From the NCBI GenBank assembly GCA_049791675.1, contig JBARAD010000312.1:3416-67415 (forward strand): a DNA stretch of 64,000 nt, written 5' to 3'. The stretch is from Chryseosolibacter sp049791675. GTDB taxonomy: Bacteria > Bacteroidota > Bacteroidia > Cytophagales > Cyclobacteriaceae. A program made the translations under genes and the position numbers. The notes under the pieces were generated by a model. The model was not told the origin of the DNA. It saw only the letters and a list, made by a program, of their open reading frames with translations, and made no database searches. Positions 33,569 to 41,792 of the stretch are shown here, piece by piece; the stretch's first letter is position 1; the number at the start of each line of letters is the position of its first letter.

Positions 33569-35122
33569 ATGAAAATCTTCCTCCGAAAGCTATTGATGGC
33601 GAGCTTGATCCTTTCAGCGCTCATGTATTTCCCTGGCTGTGACAATGACGATGATCCGGAACCACAACTTACGGGCGACAGTAAGACGTTCGACCTTTTT
33701 TCCGTTTCGAATCCTGCCATCAGCGGCACCGTGACCTTCGCTGAGCGCGATGATGATAAGATACTGATTACGCTTGATCTGAGCGGAACACAGGCCGGCA
33801 ACACGCATCCCGCGCACATCCATGCTAACGCAGCGGCTGAGGGTGGAGGCATTGTCCTTGATCTCACCTCGGTTGATGGGGCTACGGGCAAAAGTGAAAC
33901 AGTGGTGAACGCGTTGAATGATGGCACAGCCCTCAGCTATGAAGATCTCCTGGCGTTCGATGGATATGTAAATGTTCATATGAGTTCTTCGGATCTGGGG
34001 ACGCTCGTGGCCCAGGGAGATATTGGTGAAAATGAACTGACGGGAGACAGCGAGCAATATACGTTGAATGCTGTCTCAGATCCTGCGATCAGCGGGACGG
34101 CGACGTTCTCAAAACGCGTAAACGGACAGACCCTGGTCTCGGTTGACCTGACGGGCACTCCCGCAGGGGATTACGCTTCACACATACACGCAAACTCCGC
34201 TGCCGAAACCGGTGGGATCACCATTGACCTGAGTAACGTAGACGGCACTACCGGTAGGGCAAGGACAAACGTCACGCAACGCAACGACGGAACAGCCATT
34301 ACCTACGAAGAACTTCTTCAATACAACGGTTATCTGAATGTACATTCTGGCGCGAGCCTCCTTGCGCAAGGTGATATCGGGGGGAACGAACTTACCGGCG
34401 ATACAAAGGTGTATCAAATGTCACCGGTGGCACTCCCTTCCGTGACCGGAACCACTACTTTCTCCAAAAGAAAGAATGGAAATACGCTGGTGACGGTGGC
34501 ACTGCAGAATACTGAGACGGGCGCAAGTTACCCGTCACACATCCATGCAAATACTGTGGCAGAAGGGGGAGGGATCGTCATCAACTTGAATAATGTGGAT
34601 GGAACAACAGGACTTGCAAAAAGCAATGTCAAACAAATGAACGACGGTACGCCGATGACCTATGACCAGCTACTCGAATTCAACGGGTATCTAAACGTTC
34701 ATGGAGCAGGATCTTTTATTGCCCAGGCCGATATTGGTCAGAATGGGCTTACAGGTGACAAGAAGGAGTATGTCCTCAACGAATTATCCGCATCGGGTGT
34801 CAGCGGAACTGCCACTTTTGAAAAGCGCAGCAATGGAAAAACACAGATTACCCTTAGCCTGACTGGTACCGTGGATGGCGGTGATCACCCTGCTCACATT
34901 CACGCGAATAACGCTGCTACAGGCGGAGGCATTGTCCTGGACCTTAAAAATGTCAATGGGGCCACAGGAAAAAGCGTCACGAGCGCAAATGCCTTGAAGG
35001 ATGGGACTGCCATTACGTATGATGAGTTGATCAATTACAACGGACATATAAATGTTCATCTCAGCCCGGCGAATCTGGCTACCCGCATTGCCCAGGGCAA
35101 TATAGGATCGAATGCACCGTAA
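33569..35122 (+). CDS. Lipoprotein with four tandem CHRD-like domains
   Basis: 517 residues. A lipobox YFPGC gives acylated Cys24. After an acidic linker (DNDDDPEPQ) come four repeats of about 120 residues, each starting LTGD and a beta strand, then ISGT-TF, then [SA]HIHAN, GGG-I-ID/NL, NVDGTTG and NGYLNVH with a final AQGDIG. The HIH and NVH histidines recur in all four. This matches the CHRD (chordin) domain, a beta-sandwich found in bacterial envelope proteins; its ligand in bacteria is not known. There is no T9SS tail. A hairpin terminator follows at 35134-35164. Confidence 0.88.
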   Translation: MKIFLRKLLMASLILSALMYFPGCDNDDDPEPQLTGDSKTFDLFSVSNPAISGTVTFAERDDDKILITLDLSGTQAGNTHPAHIHANAAAEGGGIVLDLTSVDGATGKSETVVNALNDGTALSYEDLLAFDGYVNVHMSSSDLGTLVAQGDIGENELTGDSEQYTLNAVSDPAISGTATFSKRVNGQTLVSVDLTGTPAGDYASHIHANSAAETGGITIDLSNVDGTTGRARTNVTQRNDGTAITYEELLQYNGYLNVHSGASLLAQGDIGGNELTGDTKVYQMSPVALPSVTGTTTFSKRKNGNTLVTVALQNTETGASYPSHIHANTVAEGGGIVINLNNVDGTTGLAKSNVKQMNDGTPMTYDQLLEFNGYLNVHGAGSFIAQADIGQNGLTGDKKEYVLNELSASGVSGTATFEKRSNGKTQITLSLTGTVDGGDHPAHIHANNAATGGGIVLDLKNVNGATGKSVTSANALKDGTAITYDELINYNGHINVHLSPANLATRIAQGNIGSNAP

Positions 35123-35133
35123 GTTTTCAACAT

Positions 35134-35164
35134 AATACCGCGGGGACGTTTCCTGCGGTATTTT
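35134..35164 (+). terminator. Hairpin after the CHRD lipoprotein gene
   Basis: 13-bp stem (35134-35146 with 35150-35162, two G-U pairs), CGT loop, ending in TTTT. It would reduce but may not stop transcription into the next gene, 12 bp downstream. Confidence 0.7.
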
Positions 35165-35176
35165 AAAATTGTTTTT

Positions 35177-35965
35177 ATGATGAAAAGATGGATTGGAATC
35201 GTGATGGTAATGCATGCAATTACCTGGCAAGGATGTGAATCTGAAGAGGCACCTGAGCCGGTGGATTGCAGTGCGAATCCCGTGGCGCTTGAATTGGTTT
35301 CGGTGACAGATGCAGTCTGCGGAGCCGCGGATGGATCTGTCGAAGTTGCAGCATCGGGTGGGTCAGGGAATTATCGATACAGCATCGGCGACAATGCGCC
35401 AGGGTCGAGTGCCGTCTTTGAAGGTCTGGGTGCGGGCGTATACGAAATTTCGGCACTGGATGATAATGACTGCGAGACTAAACTCGAAGCAACTGTGAAA
35501 AATGGGGTTGGTATGAATATTACCTTTGAAGCTACCACTTCCGGGTGCAAGACGTCCAACGGAACGCTTACTGTAAGTGCCTTTGATGGCACCGGGCCTT
35601 ACCAGTTCAAGCTGGGCTCAGGAAGTTTCTCAACGACTAATACTTTTGCCGGGTTGCCGGCAGGTGACCACGACCTGGTAGTGACCGATGCCACCGGCTG
35701 TGAAGTAAATCAACGTGTGACCGTAGCCTCCGGGGTGAGCTACTCAGCTACGGTTGCAGGTATTATACAGACTAAATGCGCTGTCAGTGGATGTCATGCG
35801 GGCACCCAATCTCCTGACTTCCGGGTATTCAAGAACATTCATGATAACGCTGCTCAGATAAAAACCTTGACGGGCAACGGAACCATGCCGCAGAACGGAT
35901 CGCTGACACGGGAGCAAATCGACTTCATTGCATGCTGGGTCGATGACGGCGCCCTGAATAATTAA
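35177..35965 (+). CDS. Lipoprotein with SprB-like repeats and a c-type heme site
   Basis: 262 residues. A lipobox TWQGC gives Cys20. Two SprB-like repeats follow (about 38-115 and 116-195), each with G-S-GNYRYS or TGPYQFKLG, then GLGAGVYEISALDDNDC or GLPAGDHDLVVTDATGC. The C-terminal part has KCAVSGCH with Cys201, Cys206 and His207, a CX4CH heme-attachment motif seen in some Bacteroidota cytochromes, and Met237 in TMPQNG as the probable sixth ligand. The protein is thus probably a membrane-anchored cytochrome c. It is 14 bp before the OB-fold gene, suggesting one operon running to 37877. Confidence 0.85.
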   Translation: MMKRWIGIVMVMHAITWQGCESEEAPEPVDCSANPVALELVSVTDAVCGAADGSVEVAASGGSGNYRYSIGDNAPGSSAVFEGLGAGVYEISALDDNDCETKLEATVKNGVGMNITFEATTSGCKTSNGTLTVSAFDGTGPYQFKLGSGSFSTTNTFAGLPAGDHDLVVTDATGCEVNQRVTVASGVSYSATVAGIIQTKCAVSGCHAGTQSPDFRVFKNIHDNAAQIKTLTGNGTMPQNGSLTREQIDFIACWVDDGALNN

Positions 35966-35978
35966 TCCGCATAATAGC

Positions 35979-36404
35979 ATGAAACGGAAAGTCATTCTCT
36001 ATCTCGTCTTGCTGGTGGCCGCCATCTCTGTTGTTTACGCTGCATGGATGTACTTTAAACCCCATGCTTCGGTCAGAAACAAAGAGGCTGCCTACAAATT
36101 ATCAGCAAAACAGCTTGCAGATGCTTTTTCCAGCAATGAAGAGACGGCGAACGTCCTCTATACAGGAAAGGTGCTTGAGGTCGAGGGTTATTTACAGGAA
36201 ATAATATTCCATGACAGCAGCGTTGTGCTGATGTTGGGAGATGTTTCCCAAATGAATGGCGTCAGTTGCTATCTGCAGGGCAACCGTAAAGATGACGTTC
36301 AATTTTTACGGGCCGGAAACCAGGTTACTATAAAAGGGATCTGCAGTGGTTTCTTGCTCGACGTAGTGGTCGAGAAGTGTATTTTACTGGAAAAGGAAAA
36401 ATGA
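35979..36404 (+). CDS. Membrane-anchored OB-fold (tRNA_anti-like) protein
   Basis: 141 residues. An N-terminal transmembrane helix (VILYLVLLVAAISVVYAAWMYF) anchors an OB-like domain with VLYTGKVLEVEGYLQEI and GNQVTIKGICSGFL. This is the tRNA_anti-like family, which despite its name is found mostly in envelope proteins of Bacteroidota. No nucleic-acid role is implied here. It lies between the heme lipoprotein and YceI genes on the same strand with short gaps. Confidence 0.85.
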   Translation: MKRKVILYLVLLVAAISVVYAAWMYFKPHASVRNKEAAYKLSAKQLADAFSSNEETANVLYTGKVLEVEGYLQEIIFHDSSVVLMLGDVSQMNGVSCYLQGNRKDDVQFLRAGNQVTIKGICSGFLLDVVVEKCILLEKEK

Positions 36405-36435
36405 AAGAGCGTGTCCACTTAAAAAGCGTCCAAAC

Positions 36436-36987
36436 ATGAAAATGTTTCTGGTATCAATGTTAATCATAGGTTTCCATAGTGTCTGTGCCCAGACAAAATA
36501 CATTGACCGGCATGGACACGCCTCTTTCTTTTCATCCGCTCCCATGGAAGACATCAGGGCTGAAAATGACCAGGCGGTCAGTATCATTGATCCCCAAACA
36601 GGGGAGATTGTTGCTTCCATGCTCATGCGGTCATTCAATTTCAGAAAAGCGCTCATGGAAGAACACTTCAATGAAAATTATGTTGAATCCGATCAATACC
36701 CGAAAGCGACTTTTAAAGGAATGATCGTCAATATTGCGGAGGTCGATTTTACAAAGGAAGGAAACTATAGCCTGGATATCACGGGAGAAATCACCCTTCA
36801 TGGAGTAACGCAGCCTCTTAGCCTGAAGGCCGACGCAGTGGTTCGCGGAGGAACCATTCAGGCCAAAGCGATCTTTCCATTGACAGTAAAAGATTTTAAG
36901 ATCGAGGTGCCGCGACTGGTCATCAATAATATTGCTGAGGTCGTCGAGGTGGCCATCTCTTTCAATTATCAACCCATGAATCCCTAA
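36436..36987 (+). CDS. YceI-family lipocalin-like periplasmic protein
   Basis: 183 residues with a signal peptide ending HSVCAQ, so periplasmic. The YceI fold is shown by RHGHASFFSSAPMEDIRAEN, MRSFNFRKALMEEHFNENYVESDQYPKATFKG and LDITGEITLHGVTQPLSLKADAVVRGG. YceI proteins bind isoprenoid or quinone-like lipids in known structures. It ends in TAATG, with the ATG of the next gene overlapping its stop, so it is co-translated with the DUF5777 barrel. Confidence 0.93.
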   Translation: MKMFLVSMLIIGFHSVCAQTKYIDRHGHASFFSSAPMEDIRAENDQAVSIIDPQTGEIVASMLMRSFNFRKALMEEHFNENYVESDQYPKATFKGMIVNIAEVDFTKEGNYSLDITGEITLHGVTQPLSLKADAVVRGGTIQAKAIFPLTVKDFKIEVPRLVINNIAEVVEVAISFNYQPMNP

Positions 36988-37877
36988 TGTACTACATGAT
37001 GAAATTCTTTTTAACAGGTATTTTCATATCGGTGATATCCTGTATCGGTGTTCGGGCGCAGGACGATCTGATGGAACTAATTGATAAAGAAAACGCTCCG
37101 GTAAGCGTTTTTACTGAACAGACTTTTAAAGGGACGAGACTGATCAACGGGCATTCTATTGAAACCCGGAAAAAAGGTGTGCTCGACGTCATCATCAGTC
37201 ACAGATTCGGACGATTGAACAGCGGAGCATATGAACTTTTTGGGTTGGACGAATCAAATGTCAGGCTTGGTGTTGACTATGGCATCTCTGACAGGCTGAA
37301 TGCGGGTGTGGGCAGAAATTCCTTTGAAAAAACTTTTGACGGATTCTTGAAATACAAATTTCTGCGGCAGCAGAACAGCAATGGACGTAATGTCCCTATT
37401 TCCGTTGCCGGCTTTTCCAGTATCGCAGTCAAAACCTTGAGGTCAACTGTTCCCGGAGAGGAGCCTACCTTCAACTCCCGGCTGTCATATACCTACCAGG
37501 CAATCTTCGCAAGGAAGTTCACATCATCTTTTTCGTTTCAGCTCGTCCCTACCTTTGTTCACCGCAATGAGGTGCTCGAAAGCGCGGATGAGAACAGTGT
37601 TTATGCCTTCGGCGCCGGAGGTCGCATCAAATTGACGAAACGCCTTTCATTCAATGCCGAATATTATTACCAGCTCAACAGAGATAATGAAGCATTCCCA
37701 AATTCAATTGCTGTCGGCTTTGATATTGAAACCGGCGGTCATGTCTTTCAATTGCATTTCACAAATTCAAGGAGCATGATTGAAAAGGGGTTCATTACCG
37801 AGACCGCAGGCGATTTTTTCGATGGAGACATCCACTTCGGGTTTAATATTTCCAGGACATTTCAGTTGGTTGAGTAG
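36987..37877 (+). CDS. DUF5777-family outer-membrane beta-barrel protein
   Basis: 296 residues. A signal peptide ends at GVRAQ; the mature part shows barrel strands such as GVLDVIISHRFGRLNSGAYELFGLDESNVRLGVDYG, FDGFLKYKFLRQQ, YQAIFARKFTSSFSFQLVPTF and a typical C-terminal strand (HFGFNISRTFQLVE). This is the DUF5777 family. Two further ATG codons at 36996 and 36999 are possible starts. It is the last gene of the sigma-linked cluster; the operon order heme lipoprotein - OB-fold - YceI - DUF5777 suggests a shared envelope role. Confidence 0.85.
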   Translation: MYYMMKFFLTGIFISVISCIGVRAQDDLMELIDKENAPVSVFTEQTFKGTRLINGHSIETRKKGVLDVIISHRFGRLNSGAYELFGLDESNVRLGVDYGISDRLNAGVGRNSFEKTFDGFLKYKFLRQQNSNGRNVPISVAGFSSIAVKTLRSTVPGEEPTFNSRLSYTYQAIFARKFTSSFSFQLVPTFVHRNEVLESADENSVYAFGAGGRIKLTKRLSFNAEYYYQLNRDNEAFPNSIAVGFDIETGGHVFQLHFTNSRSMIEKGFITETAGDFFDGDIHFGFNISRTFQLVE

Positions 37878-38096
37878 CCAAGAAGACACGCAGTTGCAGA
37901 CTTTATGCTTCGCCTTAGGTTCGGCGGAAATCGGGCGATCCCCCGGCCTCCACGCGTTTAAGGCTTGATAATTTTCAGGATCATGTTGTTTTTCATATGC
38001 CGGAAGAAAGTGCGCTGCGGGCATGACTCCAGCAGTTCATGATGTTGGAATGTCAGCGACAAAACTATATTTTAGTGAAGCGTACTTTTCACGCCT

Positions 38097-38104
38097 TAGT
38101 TTTG
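38097..38104 (+). promoter_or_regulatory. -7 box for the beta-helix gene
   Basis: TAGTTTTG matches TAnnTTTG exactly. No strong -33 box is present. Transcription would begin after the first possible ATG (38106), which supports 38133 as the real start. Confidence 0.45.
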
Positions 38105-38132
38105 CATGCCACGTATCCGCAAACAACCGCTA

Positions 38133-40046
38133 ATGAAATTTCTATTCTCGGCCTTCACCATCATGATGTGCGGCATCCTTGCGGCGCAGCAACAGCCTCC
38201 GGTATCTGGGGTAAAAAACCAAACGAAAACAAACGACTTCATTGTTGAACCACCTACCCTTCTGTGTGCGGGCTTTCAATGGACGATATCAGGAGATGAA
38301 AACAGGAACGCCCGTGTAAACGTACAATTCCGGAAAAAAGGAACGGATGATTGGGTGGGGGGACATCCGCTTTTGAGGGTCGGCGGTGAAAAGGTATATG
38401 GCCATGAACAACGGTGGGTATATACTACGGAACATATGTTTGCCGGCAGCATTTTCAACCTGGAGTCCGGAACGGTGTACGAATGCAGTTTTCAGCTTTC
38501 GGATCCCGATGGTATTGATGGAGTCGATCACCACACGGTCTTCATTCAGACGAAATCAGAACCGAAACCTTACGGATACGGCCAGATATACCACGTGTAT
38601 CCTCCGGGTTATGACGGCCCGAAAGAGACACCTGCGTTCACGGGCCTGAACGAAGCCTATTATGGTGGCGGTAATACCGGTGACTGGTGGAATGTTCCCG
38701 AACCCCGTGTGCAGCCCGGCGACGTGATCCTCGTGCATGCAGGCCTTTATAAGGGCGATCGGCTGAAATATGCTGATGTGCTCGCACTCGATTTCCACGG
38801 CGCCTATGTCTTCACGCAGAAAGGAACACCGGAGAAGCCGATCGCCATCAAGGCTGCCGGCGACGGCGAAGTGATCTTCGACGGCGATGGCGCTTACCGC
38901 CTCTTTGACGTCATGGCTGCAGACTATCATTATTTTGAAGGGCTCACAATCCGGAATACCGATGTTGCATTTTACGCGGGATTGAAACGTGTGATGGGAA
39001 GCAAGGGCTTAACAGTAAAAAACTGCAGGATGGAAGACATCGGCATCGCAGTCATGACGTACAGCGCAGACTCAAAAGACTTCTATATCGCCGACAACGT
39101 AATGATCGGTCGCCACGACCCGGATACGCTGGTTGGCTGGTACGGATTGGAGAAACCTTCACCCCTGACTTCTTACTACGCGATCAAAGTGTACGGCCAA
39201 AGTCACGTTGTATGTCACAACTACATCGCTTATTTCCACGATGGCATTTGCATTGATACGCACGGACTCCCTGAAACGGGAAAGAAGACCGTGTCGGTGG
39301 ATTTTTACCGGAACGACATCTTCAACATGGCCGATGATTTCATCGAAGCCGACGGTGGCTCCCACAACATCAGGATATTTGAGAACAGGGGATTTAACGC
39401 GTACCACGCGGCACTCAGCGCCCAGCCCGCCTTCGGGGGCCCGGTGTATTTTATCCGCAATATCTGTTACAACGTGCCGGGTACTGCCCTGAAGTATACG
39501 ATCCGGCCGGCGGGAATCCTTACTTATAACAACACTTTCATCGCCGAGGCTGCCATTAATAACTTTTCGAACGGGCATTTCAGAAACAACCTTTTTATCG
39601 GCCCCTACGATAACCGCCCGTCCCTGAGCGCGACAACGTTCACGAACTATTCGTCTTTCGACTACAATGGATACCGGAAAAAGGATTCAAGTGTCAATTA
39701 CCGGATCCGCTATCCGCAAACCGATTCACTGAACCATGCTGACGAGCGCGAACTTGCTTTCGCGGATTTTTCTTCGCTGAAGGAATTCTCGAAAGCAACA
39801 GGATTTGAATTGCACGGGGTGGAGATAAAAGACAAGATCTTTGAACAGGTGCCGCTGCCGGATCCGGAGAAACGCGGACATATTTATCCCGTTAAGGATT
39901 ATGACTTCAGATTGAGGGCGTCGAGCCAGGCCGTTGATTCAGGTGTTGCTCTGCCCAACATTACAGATGGATTTAGTGGTAAGGCGCCCGACCTTGGCGC
40001 CCTTGAACGTGGAAAAGAACCACCGATTTACGGTCCTAGGAAGTAG
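38133..40046 (+). CDS. Secreted right-handed beta-helix protein
   Basis: 637 residues from the ATG at 38133, whose signal peptide (FLFSAFTIMMCGILAAQQ) is otherwise preceded by nine extra residues from an ATG at 38106. Residues about 30-150 form a fibronectin-III-like domain (TLLCAGFQWTISGDENRNARVNVQFRKKG and FNLESGTVYECSFQL). Residues about 180-600 have the repeating strands of a parallel beta helix (YHYFEGLTIRNTDVAFYAG, GLTVKNCRMEDIGIAVM, VCHNYIAYFHDGICIDTHG). The fold is that of pectate-lyase-like carbohydrate enzymes; the substrate is unknown and no catalytic triad could be assigned. No T9SS tail is seen. Confidence 0.85.
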   Translation: MKFLFSAFTIMMCGILAAQQQPPVSGVKNQTKTNDFIVEPPTLLCAGFQWTISGDENRNARVNVQFRKKGTDDWVGGHPLLRVGGEKVYGHEQRWVYTTEHMFAGSIFNLESGTVYECSFQLSDPDGIDGVDHHTVFIQTKSEPKPYGYGQIYHVYPPGYDGPKETPAFTGLNEAYYGGGNTGDWWNVPEPRVQPGDVILVHAGLYKGDRLKYADVLALDFHGAYVFTQKGTPEKPIAIKAAGDGEVIFDGDGAYRLFDVMAADYHYFEGLTIRNTDVAFYAGLKRVMGSKGLTVKNCRMEDIGIAVMTYSADSKDFYIADNVMIGRHDPDTLVGWYGLEKPSPLTSYYAIKVYGQSHVVCHNYIAYFHDGICIDTHGLPETGKKTVSVDFYRNDIFNMADDFIEADGGSHNIRIFENRGFNAYHAALSAQPAFGGPVYFIRNICYNVPGTALKYTIRPAGILTYNNTFIAEAAINNFSNGHFRNNLFIGPYDNRPSLSATTFTNYSSFDYNGYRKKDSSVNYRIRYPQTDSLNHADERELAFADFSSLKEFSKATGFELHGVEIKDKIFEQVPLPDPEKRGHIYPVKDYDFRLRASSQAVDSGVALPNITDGFSGKAPDLGALERGKEPPIYGPRK

Positions 40047-40058
40047 GTTCAGCGAGGG

Positions 40059-40358
40059 TTAACCTAACCAAAGCGGTTTGATGTATCTTATCTTGTCAAT
40101 GGCAAAGGGAACAAAGAATCTCCATGCGTCTTTCTCTTCAATTACGCCGAGGCTCAGGAGTCTTCGGATATCAAGCAACGGTCGGTACGTGAATGTGTAA
40201 AAGAGTAAAAACATGAAGAAGAAGAAAGAATCCAGGATCTTAAGGGATGACAGCATCACAATCGCGAGCAATGGAATCGTTGCCAGCGTCCAGTAGAGAA
40301 AGCGGTTTTTCCATTTGTTATTCATAATGAGGGCGTCAGGATGGCTGAATTTAAACAT
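40059..40358 (-). CDS. Small membrane protein, two helices
   Basis: 99 residues, not recognised. Two transmembrane segments are clear: FLYWTLATIPLLAIVMLSSLKIL (about 20-42) and FFFFMFLLFYTFTYRPLL (about 45-62). The N-terminus is basic and the C-terminus (EEKDAWRFFVPFAIDKIRYIKPLWLG) is polar and probably cytoplasmic. A second ATG lies 11 codons in. It is convergent with the beta-helix gene, 13 bp apart. Confidence 0.65.
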   Translation of the reverse strand: MFKFSHPDALIMNNKWKNRFLYWTLATIPLLAIVMLSSLKILDSFFFFMFLLFYTFTYRPLLDIRRLLSLGVIEEKDAWRFFVPFAIDKIRYIKPLWLG

Positions 40359-40404
40359 TACCTGGGATTGAGTTCCAGTTTTTTTCTGAAAAGATTAGAT
40401 TCTA

Positions 40405-40435
40405 TTTGAACTGATTCTAAATAGCGCTAGTTTTG
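40405..40435 (+). promoter_or_regulatory. Consensus Bacteroidota promoter
   Basis: TTTG at 40405-40408, exactly 19 nt, then TAGTTTTG at 40428-40435 (full TAnnTTTG match), 16 bp before the ATG at 40452. Confidence 0.7.
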
Positions 40436-40451
40436 TAGCTGTCGTCCATCG

Positions 40452-40802
40452 ATGAAAGTAGCAGAACAACTCAAGGAAATTTTCAGAACCCCGCATGGTT
40501 GTGTGTACCAAAGTGACAGCAAACGCTGTTTTGGTATTGATTTTGGCGGCTACATGACGGAATACAAGTTTCCTTGCTTTTTTGCCCTGAAAAAGCTCGT
40601 CGACAGCATCGACGTCGATGCGATGGCCCTGAATCCGGCTAAATCATCTGATATTGAGATCATTTCTCCCTGCGGCAGCGAACGTTGCTATGTCTTAACG
40701 CTTTCTGAGCTCCTGGAATTTAAGGAACTCCTCGCCGGTGCCAGGGTGATGCTGCAGTTGAACAGTATCCTCCACGAGCGCCTGTACAGAATTGCCGTTT
40801 AA
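40452..40802 (+). CDS. Conserved small protein (DUF6686-like)
   Basis: 116 residues without signal peptide or membrane segment. It contains cysteines in GCVYQSDSKRCFGIDFGG, FPCFFALKK and SPCGSERCYVLTLSELLEFKELL. It looks like the DUF6686 family from Bacteroidota by overall pattern, but I am not sure. Function is unknown; the cysteine spacing could bind metal. A consensus promoter lies just upstream and a weak hairpin with a T-run follows, so it is a one-gene unit. Confidence 0.75.
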   Translation: MKVAEQLKEIFRTPHGCVYQSDSKRCFGIDFGGYMTEYKFPCFFALKKLVDSIDVDAMALNPAKSSDIEIISPCGSERCYVLTLSELLEFKELLAGARVMLQLNSILHERLYRIAV

Positions 40803-40813
40803 TTTCTCAGCAC

Positions 40814-40844
40814 AGCCCCGCCGCTAGTCGGGCTTGATTTTTTT
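40814..40844 (+). terminator. Weak terminator hairpin
   Basis: AGCCC (40814-40818) can pair with GGGCT (40830-40834), followed by a run of seven Ts (40838-40844). Confidence 0.45.
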
Positions 40845-40903
40845 CATACATAAACACGCATTAAGTATTAAATTAGCATCAACGGAATTTAACGCGTTTA
40901 TAT

Positions 40904-41431
40904 ATGAGAGACCTCGTACGGCAAAAAACTTCTCTGACTGAAGAGATTGAAAAGATCCTGAACGACCAGATCAAGCAGGAGGCCAAAGCTTCTGCCACCT
41001 ATCTCGCGATGGCATCCTGGTGTGACCAGCACGGGTTTGCAAACAGCGCTGATTTCTTTTATAAGCAATCCGGGGAAGAACGCAGCCACATGTTGAAGCT
41101 GTTCAAGTATGTGAACGACGTAGGAGGAAAAGCGCTCTCACCGGAAATAACCGATATTCCTTCGAACTTCAATTCATTACGCTCGACGTTCGAACAGGCG
41201 TTGGAGCAGGAGATCGCCAATACACAATCATTCAACCGGATCATCGATCAGTGTTACAAGCTGAAAGATTACACCACGATCAACTTCCTGCAGTGGTTCC
41301 TCCAGGAGCAGGTGGAGGAAGAGTTCATTGCGCGGCGTGCGCTCGAATTGTTCGACGTCATCGGGGAAGAAGGTGTCGGTATCTATATGATCGACAAAAA
41401 GATCCCTGATATTGCGTACAAGCCCGACTAG
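40904..41431 (+). CDS. Ferritin
   Basis: 175-residue non-heme ferritin that oxidises Fe2+ and stores iron in a 24-subunit shell. Ferroxidase ligands are visible: E26 (KQEAKASATYLAMASW), E59 with H62 in GEERSHMLKLFKYVND, then the second pair of helices (FEQALEQEIANTQSFNRII and LQWFLQEQVEEEFIARRAL) with the remaining Glu and Gln residues. There is no heme-binding Met of bacterioferritin, so it is a plain bacterial ferritin. Its stop codon shares the bases CTAG (41428-41431) with the stop of the convergent [2Fe-2S] gene. No consensus promoter or Fur-like box was identified in the 100 bp upstream. Confidence 0.96.
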   Translation: MRDLVRQKTSLTEEIEKILNDQIKQEAKASATYLAMASWCDQHGFANSADFFYKQSGEERSHMLKLFKYVNDVGGKALSPEITDIPSNFNSLRSTFEQALEQEIANTQSFNRIIDQCYKLKDYTTINFLQWFLQEQVEEEFIARRALELFDVIGEEGVGIYMIDKKIPDIAYKPD

Positions 41432-41706
41432 ATCGTCCGGTCTTTAAGTCCAAATTCTTTTATGATTGCCACTGCCTTGTGTTCATCCACATGGAAGTGC
41501 CACGTATTGTCTGGTTGTAAACAGACAACCGGACCGTGCTTGCAATTGTCGGTGCAGTGCGTTTTGATGACACCCACGTCATCCCATCCGTGGTCTTCGG
41601 CGTAATCCCGAAGAAGTTTACTGATCTCCTTGCTGCCGCGTTTTTTACATTTTCCGCCGGTGCAGATATAGACGATTTTGGGAGGTGTATGCTTTTCTTT
41701 GCTCAT
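41428..41706 (-). CDS. [2Fe-2S] thioredoxin-like ferredoxin
   Basis: 92 residues. Cysteines C15 and C20 (YICTGGKCKKRG) and C51 and C55 (HCTDNCKHGPVV) fit the cluster ligands of the (2Fe-2S) ferredoxin/NuoE-like thioredoxin fold. The C-terminal half has the usual THCTDNC...W-HVDEHKAVAIIKEF layout. It is cytoplasmic and a small electron carrier; its partner is unknown. It ends tail-to-tail with ferritin, overlapping it by four bases, which suggests no terminator between the two. Confidence 0.88.
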   Translation of the reverse strand: MSKEKHTPPKIVYICTGGKCKKRGSKEISKLLRDYAEDHGWDDVGVIKTHCTDNCKHGPVVCLQPDNTWHFHVDEHKAVAIIKEFGLKDRTI

Positions 41707-41792
41707 GTGAGGTTGGAGCTATAATTTTTATACCGATACCTCATTTATCAGGCTGGTGCACCTCCGGAAGCATTAGAACTGTTGAGTTCCCG

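Noticed and set aside
33650..35122. The four CHRD repeats as a possible recent DNA tandem duplication
   Set aside because: The repeats differ strongly at DNA level, so they are old domain duplications, not a DNA-level repeat.
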